Origin: Silene noctiflora
Lineage: Eukaryota > Streptophyta > Magnoliopsida > Caryophyllales > Caryophyllaceae
Reading direction: 5' to 3'
Assembly: GCA_009801015.1 (NCBI GenBank)
Contig: VHZZ01002101.1
Location: 30,342 to 53,668, forward strand
DNA length: 23,327 nt
Shown piece by piece: positions 1-9,998 of the stretch; within the stretch, counting starts at the first letter, position 1; the number at the start of each line of letters is the position of its first letter. Under the pieces are notes generated by a model. It made no database searches and had not been told where the DNA came from. It saw only the letters and a list, made by a program, of their open reading frames with translations. A program made the translations under genes and the position numbers.

Positions 1-29
1 GGTTGCTGACCCTTTCTCTATGCGTGTGT

Positions 30-54
30 AACAAACACATTAATTGTGTTTGTT
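30..54. repeat. Perfect 10-bp inverted repeat, 5-nt loop
   Basis: AACAAACACA at 30-39 is followed by the loop TTAAT and the exact reverse complement TGTGTTTGTT at 45-54. It lies beside promoter-like ACGT and CGCG boxes, so it might be a palindromic protein-binding site. It could equally be chance or the end of an element outside the window. Confidence 0.5.
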
Positions 55-1353
55 TGGCTTTCATCCAGTGGCCCACATGCTGCCACGTCATCAATCCTCT
101 TTTTCCTTCTTTTGCCAATCAGTAGTTGCCACGCGTCCTTTAATAAAAAGCGAATTTTTATCCATAACACATAGAATTACCTGGTAAAATACCCAAAAAA
201 TAGTTAACTTGAGTGCAATGTAAAATGGATTGGAGGTCCATGCATGTTTCCCATTAAAGTTAAGATTCTTAAGCTATCTTTCTCAATAATTTAGTCTCTT
301 GTTGCATAGTTTACTCCCCAAATAACATTTGATGGTCAAAGCATTGCAAGTTGAGATATGACAATTAGAAGCATGTGAAAAGGAGACTAAGATTATGCTA
401 CGCGTCTTTTCTGACTTTTATTCATACAGCAAAAGAGTGAATATTCTTCAAGGTAGGCAGGGTAGTTTAAACAGGTAAGATTTAATCATAAATTAATCAA
501 AAGAATAATCCAATCCAAAAATTCCTCCATATACTTTGCTAATCCTGACTTTATGCCCAAATAATATAATACCAAAATAGGAGAATCATATTATTCATAA
601 ACAGTATGTGTTGAGACATTGCATGGAACATACAGCTGCACATGCCTTTCCAACCACAACATATGCACATGATTTTGGCCTGCCTTTCCTGCTTAACTCA
701 TGTTATCATATCAAAAGTCTTCCATCAAATTATCTGACCGACATCTATCATTAATGGAACTATCTACTTCATTACATTTCCAAGGAAAATAAATAAGACA
801 ATAGCTAAATGATGATACACATGATACTTAACCTCTCTTAATATTGAGACGCAGACTAATTCTAAATAAATTACTTCACTAATGATGTCAAATACAACAA
901 TTATTTGAGGCATGAAAGTTTGAAAAAAGCTGTTGGAGTCTTGTCTTCTTAATCTCAATCAAGATTGAAATAGTTCATTCTTATCTTTGTAAAACTTTAG
1001 TGTTGGACCTTCCTCTACTAATGATGTCTAATAAACCTCGGGGGATCGACTGCCGTATACTGTATCCCAACGCAAACATCGTAATTTGAGCTGTCGCAAC
1101 TCGCAAATACATCATCGAAGAAACCAACATGACTTAGATTTCATCAACCGAAAAACTGCAGAGAGACTGCAAATCAAGAAACAGAGATTGTTTCATTATT
1201 AAGAAGTTGAACAACATACATACAATTCAATCCCAAAGTCTTGTGGTAACTAACCAAAGATTACATGCTATCACCCAACAAATTAGATTCACTCCTATCA
1301 CTACTACTCACAATTTCCCTTTTCAACTGTATGAACAACCAAATTAGACGTAA

Positions 1354-1386
1354 AAATCAAAATCAAAATCAAAATCAAAATCAAAG
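1354..1386. repeat. (AAAATC)n microsatellite
   Basis: About five consecutive copies of the hexamer AAAATC lie 40 to 70 bases downstream of the ARM gene stop codon, probably within its 3' UTR. It is a simple sequence repeat likely to vary in copy number. Confidence 0.85.
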
Positions 1387-1425
1387 ACCGAAATTTACAA
1401 TGAGATACACCCAGGCACTAATCCT

Positions 1426-3051
1426 CTAAGGTTTATTAAAGACACCCCAAAGTTTAGCCTTTCCAATGCTCTCAAGCAACCTCTTAGCGCCATCAACATC
1501 CAACTCGACAAGCTTTTCCAAGTAAACACAAGCACCCGCACCAACGATAAGCTTCCGACACTTCTTCGACTGAATCAATGTGGCTAATGCAGCCACCGGC
1601 CACTGTTTATCCAAGTTCTTATTCGCCAAAGGATCCAACAACTGAACTAACCCAACAACTCCCCTCTCTTCCTTCCTAAATGCCTTTCGATTACAATGAC
1701 ACAACAAGAGCCTAGACAGAGCTTTAGAAGCGGATTCCCTCTCCTCCACTGCCTTCCCATCCAGCATCCTAACCAATGGCTGTAAACACCCACATTCTCC
1801 CATTTCCCTCCTCGCTTTGGAGCAAAACCCAAGCTCATACACTCCACCAGCGGCCGCTACTCTAACCGACATAACACCACAATTTAACAACACCGGGAAC
1901 CTAGTTTGAAACCCTTGCGTGATCAAAACCTCCCCAATCGGCCTATAACTCGCTAAATTCCTCAACAACTCGACCGCAGGCTCTAACCCTTTTTCGACAC
2001 TAGTGGTATCCCAATAACTCTTCAAACTCTCAATACCGCCTTCTCGAACCACAACCACCTTCAACGTATCATCATCCCACGCCAAATTCGCCAAACACCC
2101 CATCGCATTTTCCCTCGCAACCACCGTCCCAGACCGCGACAACGCCAGCAACACCAAAACCGCACCCTCCTCAACAAAATTCTCCTTAATCTCCTCAAAT
2201 TTCGCCAAATTCCTCAACACTCCCGCCGCAACCCCTTGAGAACTCGGCGTTCCGCCATCACAAATCTCCAACAACGACGAAATCCCGCCGCACGAGCCAA
2301 TCGCACGTGCGTTCTCCTTAAACAAACTCAATTCCTTCAACACAACACACGCTTTCTCCTTGGCGAAACCCGTACCCGACTCAATTACCCTAATTAACTG
2401 ATTAAGCAAGGTTAACCCTAACCCCTCCGCATTCAACGCATTTTTACTCGATTCAACACTGGAAACCCTAGCAATTGCAGAAACAACCTTTTCTTTAATC
2501 TCAAACGACGTCGTCGAGTCAAGTATCTTGATCAAAACCGGGATTAAACCTTGCGAAACCGCAACAACAACGTTCTTGTCATCCGAGTAGAGCAACTGAG
2601 TCAACTCATCAATCGCCGAGTTCTTAGATTCCGGGGAGCCGATCTGTAGGCGCGTAATTAAATTAGCGGCGGGAGGCGCGTCGGAGAGAAGGGAGAGGTC
2701 GTGGAGAAATTGATCGAGTAAGGAGGAGAGCGAGTCGACTTCAGATTGAGTGAGTAGTTTACCACGAGGCGGGGTTGAGGTAGGGTGGGAACAGTCGACG
2801 GCGGTTGAGACGGCGGAGGTTAGGGTAGTTGAGAGGGAGGTTAGGATAGTAGTGGTGAGGGTGGGAGTTGGGGTTGGGGAGAGGGAGAGGGTGAGGAGGA
2901 GGGAGCGGAGAGAATCGAGTTTGGAAGAGATGAGAGACCATTTGGATTTGAAGTGGTGGATGTTAGGGAGGTGGGTTTGGAGGGTGGTTAGGTTGGTGGT
3001 TGTGGTTTGGAGGAGGAGGTCTGGTGGTGGTGGAGATTGTGGTTGGGGCAT
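1426..3051 (-). CDS. Armadillo (ARM) repeat protein, single exon, 541 aa
   Basis: This is an uninterrupted minus-strand frame ending in TAG at 1426-1428. The head is Pro/Thr/Ser-rich (residues 1-30), followed by a helical N-terminal region (about 30-125). From about residue 130 to 530 come repeated units of roughly 42 residues of ARM type, with signatures such as GLIPVLIKIL, GVLRNLAKF, AMGCLANLAW and ALATLIQSKK. Intronless plant proteins of 540-580 aa with this layout are annotated as vacuolar protein 8-like or ARM superfamily proteins. There is no U-box or F-box, so a scaffold or protein-binding role is likely but the function is unknown. I chose the Met at 3049-3051, which opens with MPQPQSPPPP. 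An in-frame Met 38 codons upstream (3163-3165) would add a hydrophobic stretch translated from a pyrimidine-rich leader and is less likely. Confidence 0.9.
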   Translation of the reverse strand: MPQPQSPPPPDLLLQTTTTNLTTLQTHLPNIHHFKSKWSLISSKLDSLRSLLLTLSLSPTPTPTLTTTILTSLSTTLTSAVSTAVDCSHPTSTPPRGKLLTQSEVDSLSSLLDQFLHDLSLLSDAPPAANLITRLQIGSPESKNSAIDELTQLLYSDDKNVVVAVSQGLIPVLIKILDSTTSFEIKEKVVSAIARVSSVESSKNALNAEGLGLTLLNQLIRVIESGTGFAKEKACVVLKELSLFKENARAIGSCGGISSLLEICDGGTPSSQGVAAGVLRNLAKFEEIKENFVEEGAVLVLLALSRSGTVVARENAMGCLANLAWDDDTLKVVVVREGGIESLKSYWDTTSVEKGLEPAVELLRNLASYRPIGEVLITQGFQTRFPVLLNCGVMSVRVAAAGGVYELGFCSKARREMGECGCLQPLVRMLDGKAVEERESASKALSRLLLCHCNRKAFRKEERGVVGLVQLLDPLANKNLDKQWPVAALATLIQSKKCRKLIVGAGACVYLEKLVELDVDGAKRLLESIGKAKLWGVFNKP

Positions 3052-3185
3052 TGTGAGATTGGGTTGGTGGTTGGGAATTGTGACTTGTGAGTTGTGAGGG
3101 AGGGAGGGAGGGAGGGAGTTGCGGGAAGAGAGTAGAGGAAGTAGTAACAAGAAAGAAAGAAACAATAAACAAAGTGCCGGGAAAG
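3052..3185 (-). promoter_or_regulatory. Probable 5' leader of the ARM gene, pyrimidine-rich
   Basis: On the coding (minus) strand this is a C/T-rich stretch containing (CCCT)n and a CTTTCTTTC run, typical of plant 5' UTRs. It includes an in-frame upstream ATG at 3163-3165 that would extend the protein by 38 residues. The transcription start is not determinable, and I see no strong TATA box. Confidence 0.4.
3097..3118. repeat. (AGGG)n tract, potential G-quadruplex on + strand
   Basis: Five consecutive AGGG units lie about 50 to 70 bases upstream of the chosen ARM gene start. Runs of GGG separated by one A can form a compact G-quadruplex in the DNA (template strand of the gene). The transcript would carry the C-rich version. 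Confidence 0.8.
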
Positions 3186-3189
3186 GACT

Positions 3190-5400
3190 AAGCAGTTGCC
3201 ACTTGCCAGGTGGGTGGGTACTGGACTACTTGGTACGGGGTAGATAGCAAGATTTATTTGCGGGAGAATTATTGCTTATTTTTTTGGTTCTATTATTGGC
3301 TTAATTGTTTCTACTTTGTAAACTTGATTAAGTGGTTTAAAGCGTGTGGAGTGTGGACTATATTTCGGTCCAACCTCCATTTTTTTGGGCTTTGGTGTTG
3401 AAGTAAACCCGAGTATACGTGAGTCAGCTTCATTTGGTCATCATATTTATGAATTAGGCTTGATATGGCAAAAAATATTGGCCAAAAAAAAGAAAATTTA
3501 CCATGGAAAAATCGCAAATTAGCCAACAGGAAATTATATTAATATATCATCATCATCCTCACACGCCTCTAACCTATAGGCTAGAGCTGGTAATGAGCAC
3601 AAGCTTGCCCTTACTTAGCTTGTGCTAATAAAGCAAATTTTGCCTCGAATTGATCTCGAGCTCACCGGAGCTTCAAAAATATCTCGAGACAATTACAAGA
3701 AAAACAGTCAAGAATTTCGAGAATTCATTCAGCTTTTGTCACCACACCTACCTTTTAGGGTCCGGACATGAAAATTTGATTCCGCATTATTTTCCTCAAA
3801 CCTATTTGCGCACAGGTTCCATCAAACCCCTACACACCATTCTGAAATGCATCACAAGCCATACCCCTTCGACCTAAGCATAAAAAACAAACCTTCATAA
3901 TTCGTGATTCATCGCTAAAACCTCTTAATACCAGGCTTTACATCCCAAAACGTCATATCCTTTACACCAAACCAAAACAGAGTATGTAACGGTACCTTTT
4001 AGGCTAAAATGGGACATAATACACTACCTCCTAGGCTTCGCCTTTGAGTGTGTAGCTCTACACACATACGAAAGCCCTAGCACGGAGTCTATGCCCCATA
4101 TCCGAATTACGGCCTTGGTTTGATTTCACTCCACTTAAATATCTAAGTAGTTTTCCTAAAAGAGAATTCAACCAACCTATATTTCCTCTTGCCGGTCACT
4201 AGGAGCTCTTTCTTCAAGAGACATCATTCTGCCTTCCGTTCGAATCTTAACTACGTTCAAATAAAGTAAAGGCACCTTTAACTCGGTATGTCTTAGTACT
4301 CGTCTTTGCCTAGGATGAGGTTCTAGATTCAGACGCATAGACCTTAGGTTTTAGGTTGACTTTTATCCAATAATGTTGGTAAAGATGTTCAGTTCGATAG
4401 TTGGTTTTCACTCCGACTGGAAGTTGCTTTGTGGATTTATAGTATCTCCTGCTCTCGACCTATTTCGCTCCATGTTGTCACTCGTCTTGATTAAGAAACC
4501 CGCGTACGTAGGAGTTTGTCTATCTTTTTTAGGCTAACGAGCATTGCCCCAATTTGAGTCAATCCCAGACAACTCTTGTAAATTTCATATTTCAAATCTT
4601 CCTCATTCTTTTAGAAAAAAAAAACAAATTTTCGAAAATTCAAATGTTTTTTTGTCAATTTGTGACTCTTAAGCCAATATGTGTTATTATGTGATTATAA
4701 TCATACTAACCCTTGTAGGTACAACATACCAAAAAAAGCTACTTCAAAATTTGGCTCGGCCAACGGGGGGCCTCTAAAGCCTAATAGGCTAAATACAACA
4801 TATCCTGATACGAAAGCTACTTCAAAATAGGTGTACACCGCCGAATGGGGGCTCTAAAGCCTAGTAGATCTGGCAGACGTCTCTTCCAACTGCTAATTGA
4901 GGGCTCTAAAATCTGGTATGTGATATTCCAATCGATAATTAGAGCCTCTCAAACCTGGTAAACGATGTTTGTAGTTGCTAACTGGGGCTCTGAAGCCCAA
5001 AAGATGATTTTTTAAAAACCTGAGGCCAAATTTAACTAATGAAATTCGCGATATTCTCTCCAAGAGGTTCAACTTCGGATAAGTGCTTATCTCGGTTATG
5101 TTTTGCGTGTCTGTGTATTTCTATACAACATAATACAAATGTTATGTTGACAACTTGACATATTTCAAACTAATTAGGCTATATTTATGCATGAACTTAT
5201 ACGTATAACTTCAAACCTAGCCGTAATTTAAATAAATAAAAAAAATTGATGAAAAAAGAGCAACATAATGTAGTTGGCAAATTAGGTTTGGCCATGTCAG
5301 CAATGCCACGCATTTAACAGTCCACTCATACTCAAAGCTCCCAACCTATACGAAATCCCAAAATGACCCTTTCCATTACCACTTTCGTCCTCAACTCTTA
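3190..5400. other. Intergenic region without genes, probably decayed transposon sequence
   Basis: No coding exon is supportable in these 2.2 kb. The texture from about 3600 to 5050 differs from ordinary intergenic DNA. It is richer in C and G, has many short clustered near-repeats (for example the TAGGCT words around 4010-4040 and 4780-4790) and carries the degenerate array at 4738-5000. This suggests a decayed non-coding part of a retroelement, possibly an LTR or the 3' non-coding region of a Tat/Ogre-like element. I see no integrase or reverse transcriptase fragment, so the class is a guess. Confidence 0.35.
4738..5000. repeat. Degenerate tandem array, about five units
   Basis: A core resembling CTCTAAAGCCT recurs at 4772, 4852, 4904, 4946 and 4988 (spacings 80, 52, 42, 42). 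The first two units also share GCTACTTCAAAAT, starting at 4738 and 4816, preceded by TACAACATA. The last three share a TGCTAATTG-like lead-in. The changing period points to an old minisatellite that gained or lost internal segments. Confidence 0.7.
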
Positions 5401-5403
5401 CTT

Positions 5404-5411
5404 CATAAAAG
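5404..5411 (+). promoter_or_regulatory. Possible TATA-like element of TRAP-beta gene
   Basis: CATAAAAG lies 65 to 72 bases upstream of the ATG. This spacing would allow a leader of roughly 40 bases rich in C and A (the CTTCCCCCAATTTC stretch). It is a weak match to a plant TATA box. Confidence 0.3.
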
Positions 5412-5475
5412 ACTACCAAATTACAGTACCACATAACGTAACTTCCCCCAATTTCAACTTCCTCTCTCATCAACA

Positions 5476-8400
5476 ATGGCGATCCCAGCTTACAAATTAG
5501 GGTTTATGATGATTACAGTAGCAATGTTGTTACTCACATCATCAACAATCTCCGCAATTGCGACTTCTGCGGATTCTCCCTTCATTGTCGCCCACAAGAA
5601 GGCTAGCATTACTAAGCTTAGTAATGGCGTCGAACGTGTTTCCGTAAATATCGACATCTACAATCAAGGATATACGTATGATTTCGCTAATTTCTTCCAT
5701 CTCTTACTTTGATTATATTAGTTTGATTGCTTGTTGTCAACATTTGAATTGCATGTCATATATTCATCAAGTTCCGAAAGCCGAAAGTATTCTATACGTT
5801 TGTTTAATATATGTGAGGAGTATTTTGATCGGAGTATGAAAATGAATTGAATGAAAATTATGAAATATTGGTTCGATTTCATTCTATTATTTCGGCATTT
5901 TCATAAATTTCTTTGTTCTCTTACTACGATGAAATTAGTTTGATTGCATGTTACACTAGAATTACTTAAATTATACGGAGTATTTGATCTGTTTCTTTCT
6001 AAATTTTTTATTCAATGTTATGTGCATATTTTAATTGCTTGTCATGTATTGGTCGCGCAGTGAAGGTATTACTCCCTCCATCCCCTTCATTTCCGTACAT
6101 TTGTTTAGAATATCTGAGGAGTATTTTGAACTAAACGTATGGAAGCGGAAAAAAAAGAAGGGTGTAACTTGGGTTCAGACACGACTTGATTTCTGTCCTC
6201 AAACTTCAACGTATAACTCAATGTGGCAAACTCGATATACAATTACTCATTATCATTTATAAAGTATCGCCTTTTGTATTATATAATTCACTAAATCGAC
6301 CCCATTAACACCGTCGAATACCATCTCATCAAGTGTGTTTATGCACCGGGTCAATTTAGTGACATGAAGAGATGATACACGAAATCTTGGTGACATGTAG
6401 CATTTAATTTGAAAAATTGGTCGTACATTTGGGTATGTATGAAAGTCTGAAACAATAGAAATCTCGAAAGGCCTGAAGTGAGGAACTAATATATGAGGTA
6501 TTTTGCTTGATATATAAGATTTGTAGATTGCATGCGCGTGTACCTAACCATGCTCGTCTGAGCTGAAGCCTGGATAGAGGCATTGTTAAATGAGTTTATG
6601 CTTGTTTCACCCAATTATCTGGTTCGACTTTTTTCTCCTAAACAAAAAAAAACACTGAATGGGGCGAAGAGAGTGAAATGGAGGGTTACGGTTTAGTATT
6701 GGATGCATGCACAATGTGGTAATGTATTGTATGTTATGTCTTTCATGTGACCCCCTCAACTATGGTGGAATTGGGGAGTGGCTGAGTGGCTGCGTTGGGA
6801 CTCAGTAGGGGATGTGATCAATGTCCTATATGCCTTTGTGCTATATCTAAGCCATTTAATGTTTTGATTGGGATCCTTCACTTTAGGTCTATAAAAATGT
6901 ATGGAGTTAAAAATGTTATGTTTAATGCTGGATAGCTTGTGCCCTGTGGTACACAAAGCACTTTGGTATTGTTTATAGATCTCGTGTTTTAATAATCTAA
7001 TATACGGATTTAAGAACAGGTGACCGTAAACGCAGTCATAAAACTTTGAACTGATTATTTTATAATGCGTGTTTATTTTTGTACACTACAGTCAGTTGTA
7101 GAATTTCTGTCTCAGTTAAAGCTAATAGAAGCACGCTCCATTTATGTCTGTGAATACATCACATTTCACATTGGCTTAATTAGATTTTACAGTGGACTTC
7201 AATCTAATCTATATAAGTGAAGCGGAATCTAATTCCGTTTTATATTTGCAAATGTTTGCAGCACTGTGTATGATATAAGTCTTGTAGACGATAGCTGGCC
7301 TACAGAATCATTCAACGTCATAAGCGGTAACTTCTCAAGGACGTGGGAAAGCCTAGAGGGGTAAGCATTGGTGGACACACAATCTCTTTCTATTTTCTTG
7401 GGTGATTCATCTGTTTGCTTATTTATTCAAGATACTCTTTGTTTTTTTTTACAGTGGTGCCACTGTTTCCCACTCTATTGAATTGGAGCCAAAAGTTAAA
7501 GGTCCGTTCCAGGGTTCCCCAGCTGTGGTCACTTTCCGTATCCCTACCAAGGCTGTTCCTGTGGTACGACACCTCTTGTAGATGGTGACTTGTGTTCCAT
7601 TAAATCTTAACATTGTTGGTATCTGTACCTGATAATAACTCTCTTACAGGTGGCGTATTCTACCCCAATCTTCCCTCTGGACGTGCTTGCAGACACCAAA
7701 CCAGAGAACAAGCTTGAATTGGTATCAGTCTACCGGTTTAAATCACTTTAGATTTGTTCTTGTTCATCATCTTTTGACTTTTATGACCTTTATTAACCTA
7801 ATATATTGCTCTTTTTTCTGTCGCTGTTTGTTGGATGGTGGCTAACAACTTTTCAGGCAAAGGTATGCGTTTTGTTTAAATACTACTTACAATCTCTTTC
7901 TATTCTTGTAATGAAAATTTGCAGTCAGTTTTAGGATAGATTATTGAGGCAGTAGGAGGTTTTGTGAGTTATTTTATGAACACATTCTCTTGGTTGAAGT
8001 GTCGACATCTACCTTAGTTTCCATGTGTGGAAAGGTTTCAGACAAGAGGTCACGATATACAAACTAACAAACCCATGATAATGCTGCTGTACTAGAAAGA
8101 ACACAGATTAAGCTGTTATACGGGCATCTTTGGTTATAGCTGTAAATTATCTGGCACAAAAACGAATTAGCTAGTCCATGGTATGAGCGGGTACCATATT
8201 AGTATATGCTGTCTAAAGTCTATATCTCACCTCACAAATGACAATCTTCCCAAAATGCCAACTTACAAATATGAAATTTCGGTGGCCGTAGTGTAACAGC
8301 TTGACGCCTTGACTGTTCTTGATATAATGACGGTGCAAGAAGTCTTTTTTTGATATTATGACTAGGAAAAGTACATTTTTGCTAAATCTGAAGGACAGTT

Positions 8401-8825
8401 TAGGATTTTTTTTGTGTTTGCTTGATATAATGACGAAGGGCAGACCTGAGGGAGTGGTGCTATTTCAACAAGTAAGCATTTAATTGTTAAGTTGAAAGGA
8501 ATGCTTAAGGCAACCACTAGTGAATGTGTCGTAATGTTAATTTGGAGTTGGTGAAGCCATGCAAGTGGTTGCAATAGGTGGCTCAAACCGACCGTGTTGA
8601 ATCCCCTTTTTCTTGGCAGTTGCGTGATATGAATTAAATTGATACTGCATTACTGCTAACTATAAGTCTATAATGGTGAATCCCATGGTTGTGTTCTTTG
8701 TACAGAGACTTGTAGCACGGTTTGGTCCGCAGTTTTCAGCATTATCCCTCGTGGCTTTGCTTGGATATATAATTGCCACCCCATCAAAGTCAAATGCAGT
8801 CAAGGCAAACAAGAAAAGGCGGTGA
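5476..8825 (+). CDS. SSR2: Translocon-associated protein subunit beta (TRAP-beta, signal sequence receptor beta), 201 aa, six exons
   Basis: Exons are 5476-5675, 7262-7360, 7455-7563, 7650-7721, 7857-7862 and 8706-8825. All junctions are GT-AG and frames agree. TRAP-beta is an ER membrane glycoprotein subunit of the TRAP complex beside the Sec61 channel, assisting translocation of secretory proteins. Residues 1-27 form a signal peptide (basic-hydrophobic, likely cleavage after SSTISA). A lumenal beta-sandwich follows (VERVSVNIDIYNQG, YDISLVDDSW, then EAYSTP-like VAYSTPIFPLDVLA). One membrane segment spans about 172-188 (FSALSLVALLGYIIATP), and the tail is short and basic, ending KKRR, which fits a dilysine-type ER retrieval signal. 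Length matches the plant family (about 195 aa). A GxFxRTWE-like segment at the exon 2 end is also in place. Intron 1 is long (1586 nt). The whole assignment rests on reading the sequence, with no transcript evidence. Confidence 0.93.
5676..7261 (+). other. TRAP-beta intron 1 (1586 nt) with internal degenerate duplications
   Basis: It begins GTATGA and ends TTTGCAG. Its first 450 bases contain related segments: 5690-5735 resembles 5907-5951, and 5735-5830 resembles 6020-6130. The strongest shared words are TTTGATTGC and GAGGAGTATTTTGA. At 6069-6083 there is a single CTCCCTCC-type Stowaway terminus with no partner terminus found. No coding exon is needed here, because exons 1 and 2 join in phase to give YNQGYTTVYD. 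Confidence 0.75.
7857..7862 (+). other. SSR2: 6-nt micro-exon (exon 5) of TRAP-beta gene
   Basis: GCAAAG, flanked by TTTTCAG and GTATGCG, encodes Ala-Lys at residues 161-162. Including it gives KLELAKRLVARFG, which matches the AKRL pattern I recall for plant TRAP-beta. Skipping it would keep the frame and lose two residues. Both flanking introns are phase 0. Confidence 0.7.
7863..8705 (+). other. TRAP-beta intron 5 (843 nt)
   Basis: It runs from GTATGCG to TTGTACAG. It holds an exact 15-bp direct repeat, CTTGATATAATGACG, at 8318-8332 and 8421-8435, with a third decayed copy near 8351-8363. I see nothing coding. Confidence 0.6.
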
Positions 8826-9060
8826 AGCACCCTGCATATACGAATTTTAATAAATTCGACTTTGCTTGTCGTTAGTTTTCCCAACAGAAATGGGAGGGTA
8901 TCTATGTATCATTGTCTCTTGTTTCCGTCTCTTTAGAATAGAGGAGTTTTGTACCGACAGTTTACACAACTAGCTGATTAAAATGAGTTTTAACTTGCAA
9001 GACTTGCAATGTAAACCGGTTTCATTTTCCTGAATTGGGGCATGGATTACCTGTTGTCTT
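8826..9060 (+). terminator. TRAP-beta 3' UTR with AATAAA at 8849-8854
   Basis: A canonical AATAAA occurs 24 bases after the stop codon. This is unusually close, so actual cleavage may use later weaker signals. The 3' end is not defined by sequence alone. Confidence 0.35.
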
Positions 9061-9950
9061 AAAGACATCACATAAATGGGTAAAATCATTGAATTATTTG
9101 GATTGAACCCGGCTTTTAAATTGATTCAAGTATAGAACCTGCAAAGTGGGTTGAACACTTGAACCACATAAATGGGTAAAAATTAGTTATGCTTGAAAGA
9201 GTACTGCCATTGTCGTTCTGAGTATGCAGAATTAAATTGTCAACCCCAACTATAAAAATTTCACATGCTTTCAATCTAAAGATTTCCACCATTATTTTAT
9301 TCAATCTAAAGATTTCCACCATTATTTTAATGGGATGTAAGAGATGTCTTAAGTTAAGACGTTCTTAAACAAGAAGTGTTGTGAGCAATTTTGTCTAAGT
9401 TTGTTTAGGGGCTATTGCTATTTGCTATTTGCTATTTGCTAACTGCTACCACCAACTCCTTATAAGGTATGACTCACATCAATTTGGATCCTAGCTCGAC
9501 GCATATGTCATCTTTGAGCGGACTTTATTAGTCTAGAAAAAGGAGTGCAATGTATATTCGTTAAGTAGGAAGGTAAAAAAAAAACTAAAATAAAATCAAT
9601 AAATGCATGCGATGATCTAATTAGAATTAAGCACCTGATTAAATACTAGTTAAACTAACCATGCTGTACGTGACTTATGGAAGAAACATTACTAGTAAGA
9701 GTCAAAGCCTTAAAACTATAATTTCTTGTTTTGTTTTCTATACTTTTGATTTTTCTTTGTGGTCTAGAAAATTGAAAAACTCGTCCTACCTTTGATCAAA
9801 CAACCAATTAAAAAAACAAATAATATATCCAATCCAAATCGGACTAAACAAAAACACAAGACTAAAACCAAACACAACTAAAATAGCTCAATCACCAATT
9901 TACCATTATTAGAAGAGCCAGCTAATTACATCTAAAAACATAATTACAAT
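9061..9950. other. Intergenic spacer between TRAP-beta and LCB2, rich in short repeats
   Basis: No gene is seen. CACATAAATGGGTAAAA occurs at 9069-9085 and again at 9165-9181. A perfect 29-bp tandem duplication is at 9271-9329, and there are three to four copies of CTATTTG at about 9417-9438. The part after about 9800 is likely LCB2 promoter, but I cannot identify a clear TATA box. Confidence 0.5.
9271..9329. repeat. Tandem duplication, two copies of a 30-bp unit
   Basis: The unit starting TCAATCTAAAGATTTCCACC is present at 9271-9300 and 9301-9329 with no mismatches over 29 bases. Perfect identity in non-coding DNA suggests a recent slippage or repair duplication. Confidence 0.9.
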
Positions 9951-9951
9951 C

Positions 9952-9974
9952 ATTAATTAATTAATTAATTAATC
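9952..9974. repeat. (TTAA)n-type microsatellite
   Basis: About five copies of ATTA/TTAA form a simple AT repeat about 170 bases upstream of the LCB2 start codon. It is probably in the promoter or at the leader boundary. Confidence 0.8.
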
Positions 9975-9998
9975 ACATAGTAGAATTACATTACCCTC

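Larger units (their letters stand above)
1..1425. other. Non-coding left flank, including probable 3' UTR of the ARM-repeat gene
   Basis: I find no convincing gene here. The short open frames have no recognisable protein character. The stretch next to 1425 is presumably the 3' UTR of the minus-strand ARM gene, but its end cannot be placed from sequence alone. The first 150 bases look promoter-like: a CCACGTCA element at 83-90, a CCAAT box near 114-118 and a CCACGCGTCC element at 129-138. A second ACGCGT lies near 400-405. These could belong to a gene beyond the left edge, but this is inference from short motifs. Confidence 0.5.

Noticed and set aside
2750..3097. Open frame of 115 codons on the plus strand
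   Set aside because: It lies antisense to the N-terminal part of the ARM gene and its Val/Arg/Gly-rich composition is a by-product of that Pro/Thr/Ser/Leu coding strand.
3650..3877. Open frame of 75 codons on the plus strand in the repeat-like intergenic region
   Set aside because: No homology recognised, no promoter or splice context, and the surrounding DNA looks like decayed repeat.
4738..5000. CRISPR-like regularly spaced repeats
   Set aside because: Spacing is irregular (80 to 42), copies are diverged, and the window is a plant nuclear sequence.
6035..6262. Possible additional exon inside TRAP-beta intron 1
   Set aside because: Exons 1 and 2 join in phase to give the expected family sequence, and this frame is made of Stowaway-terminus and duplicated intron sequence.
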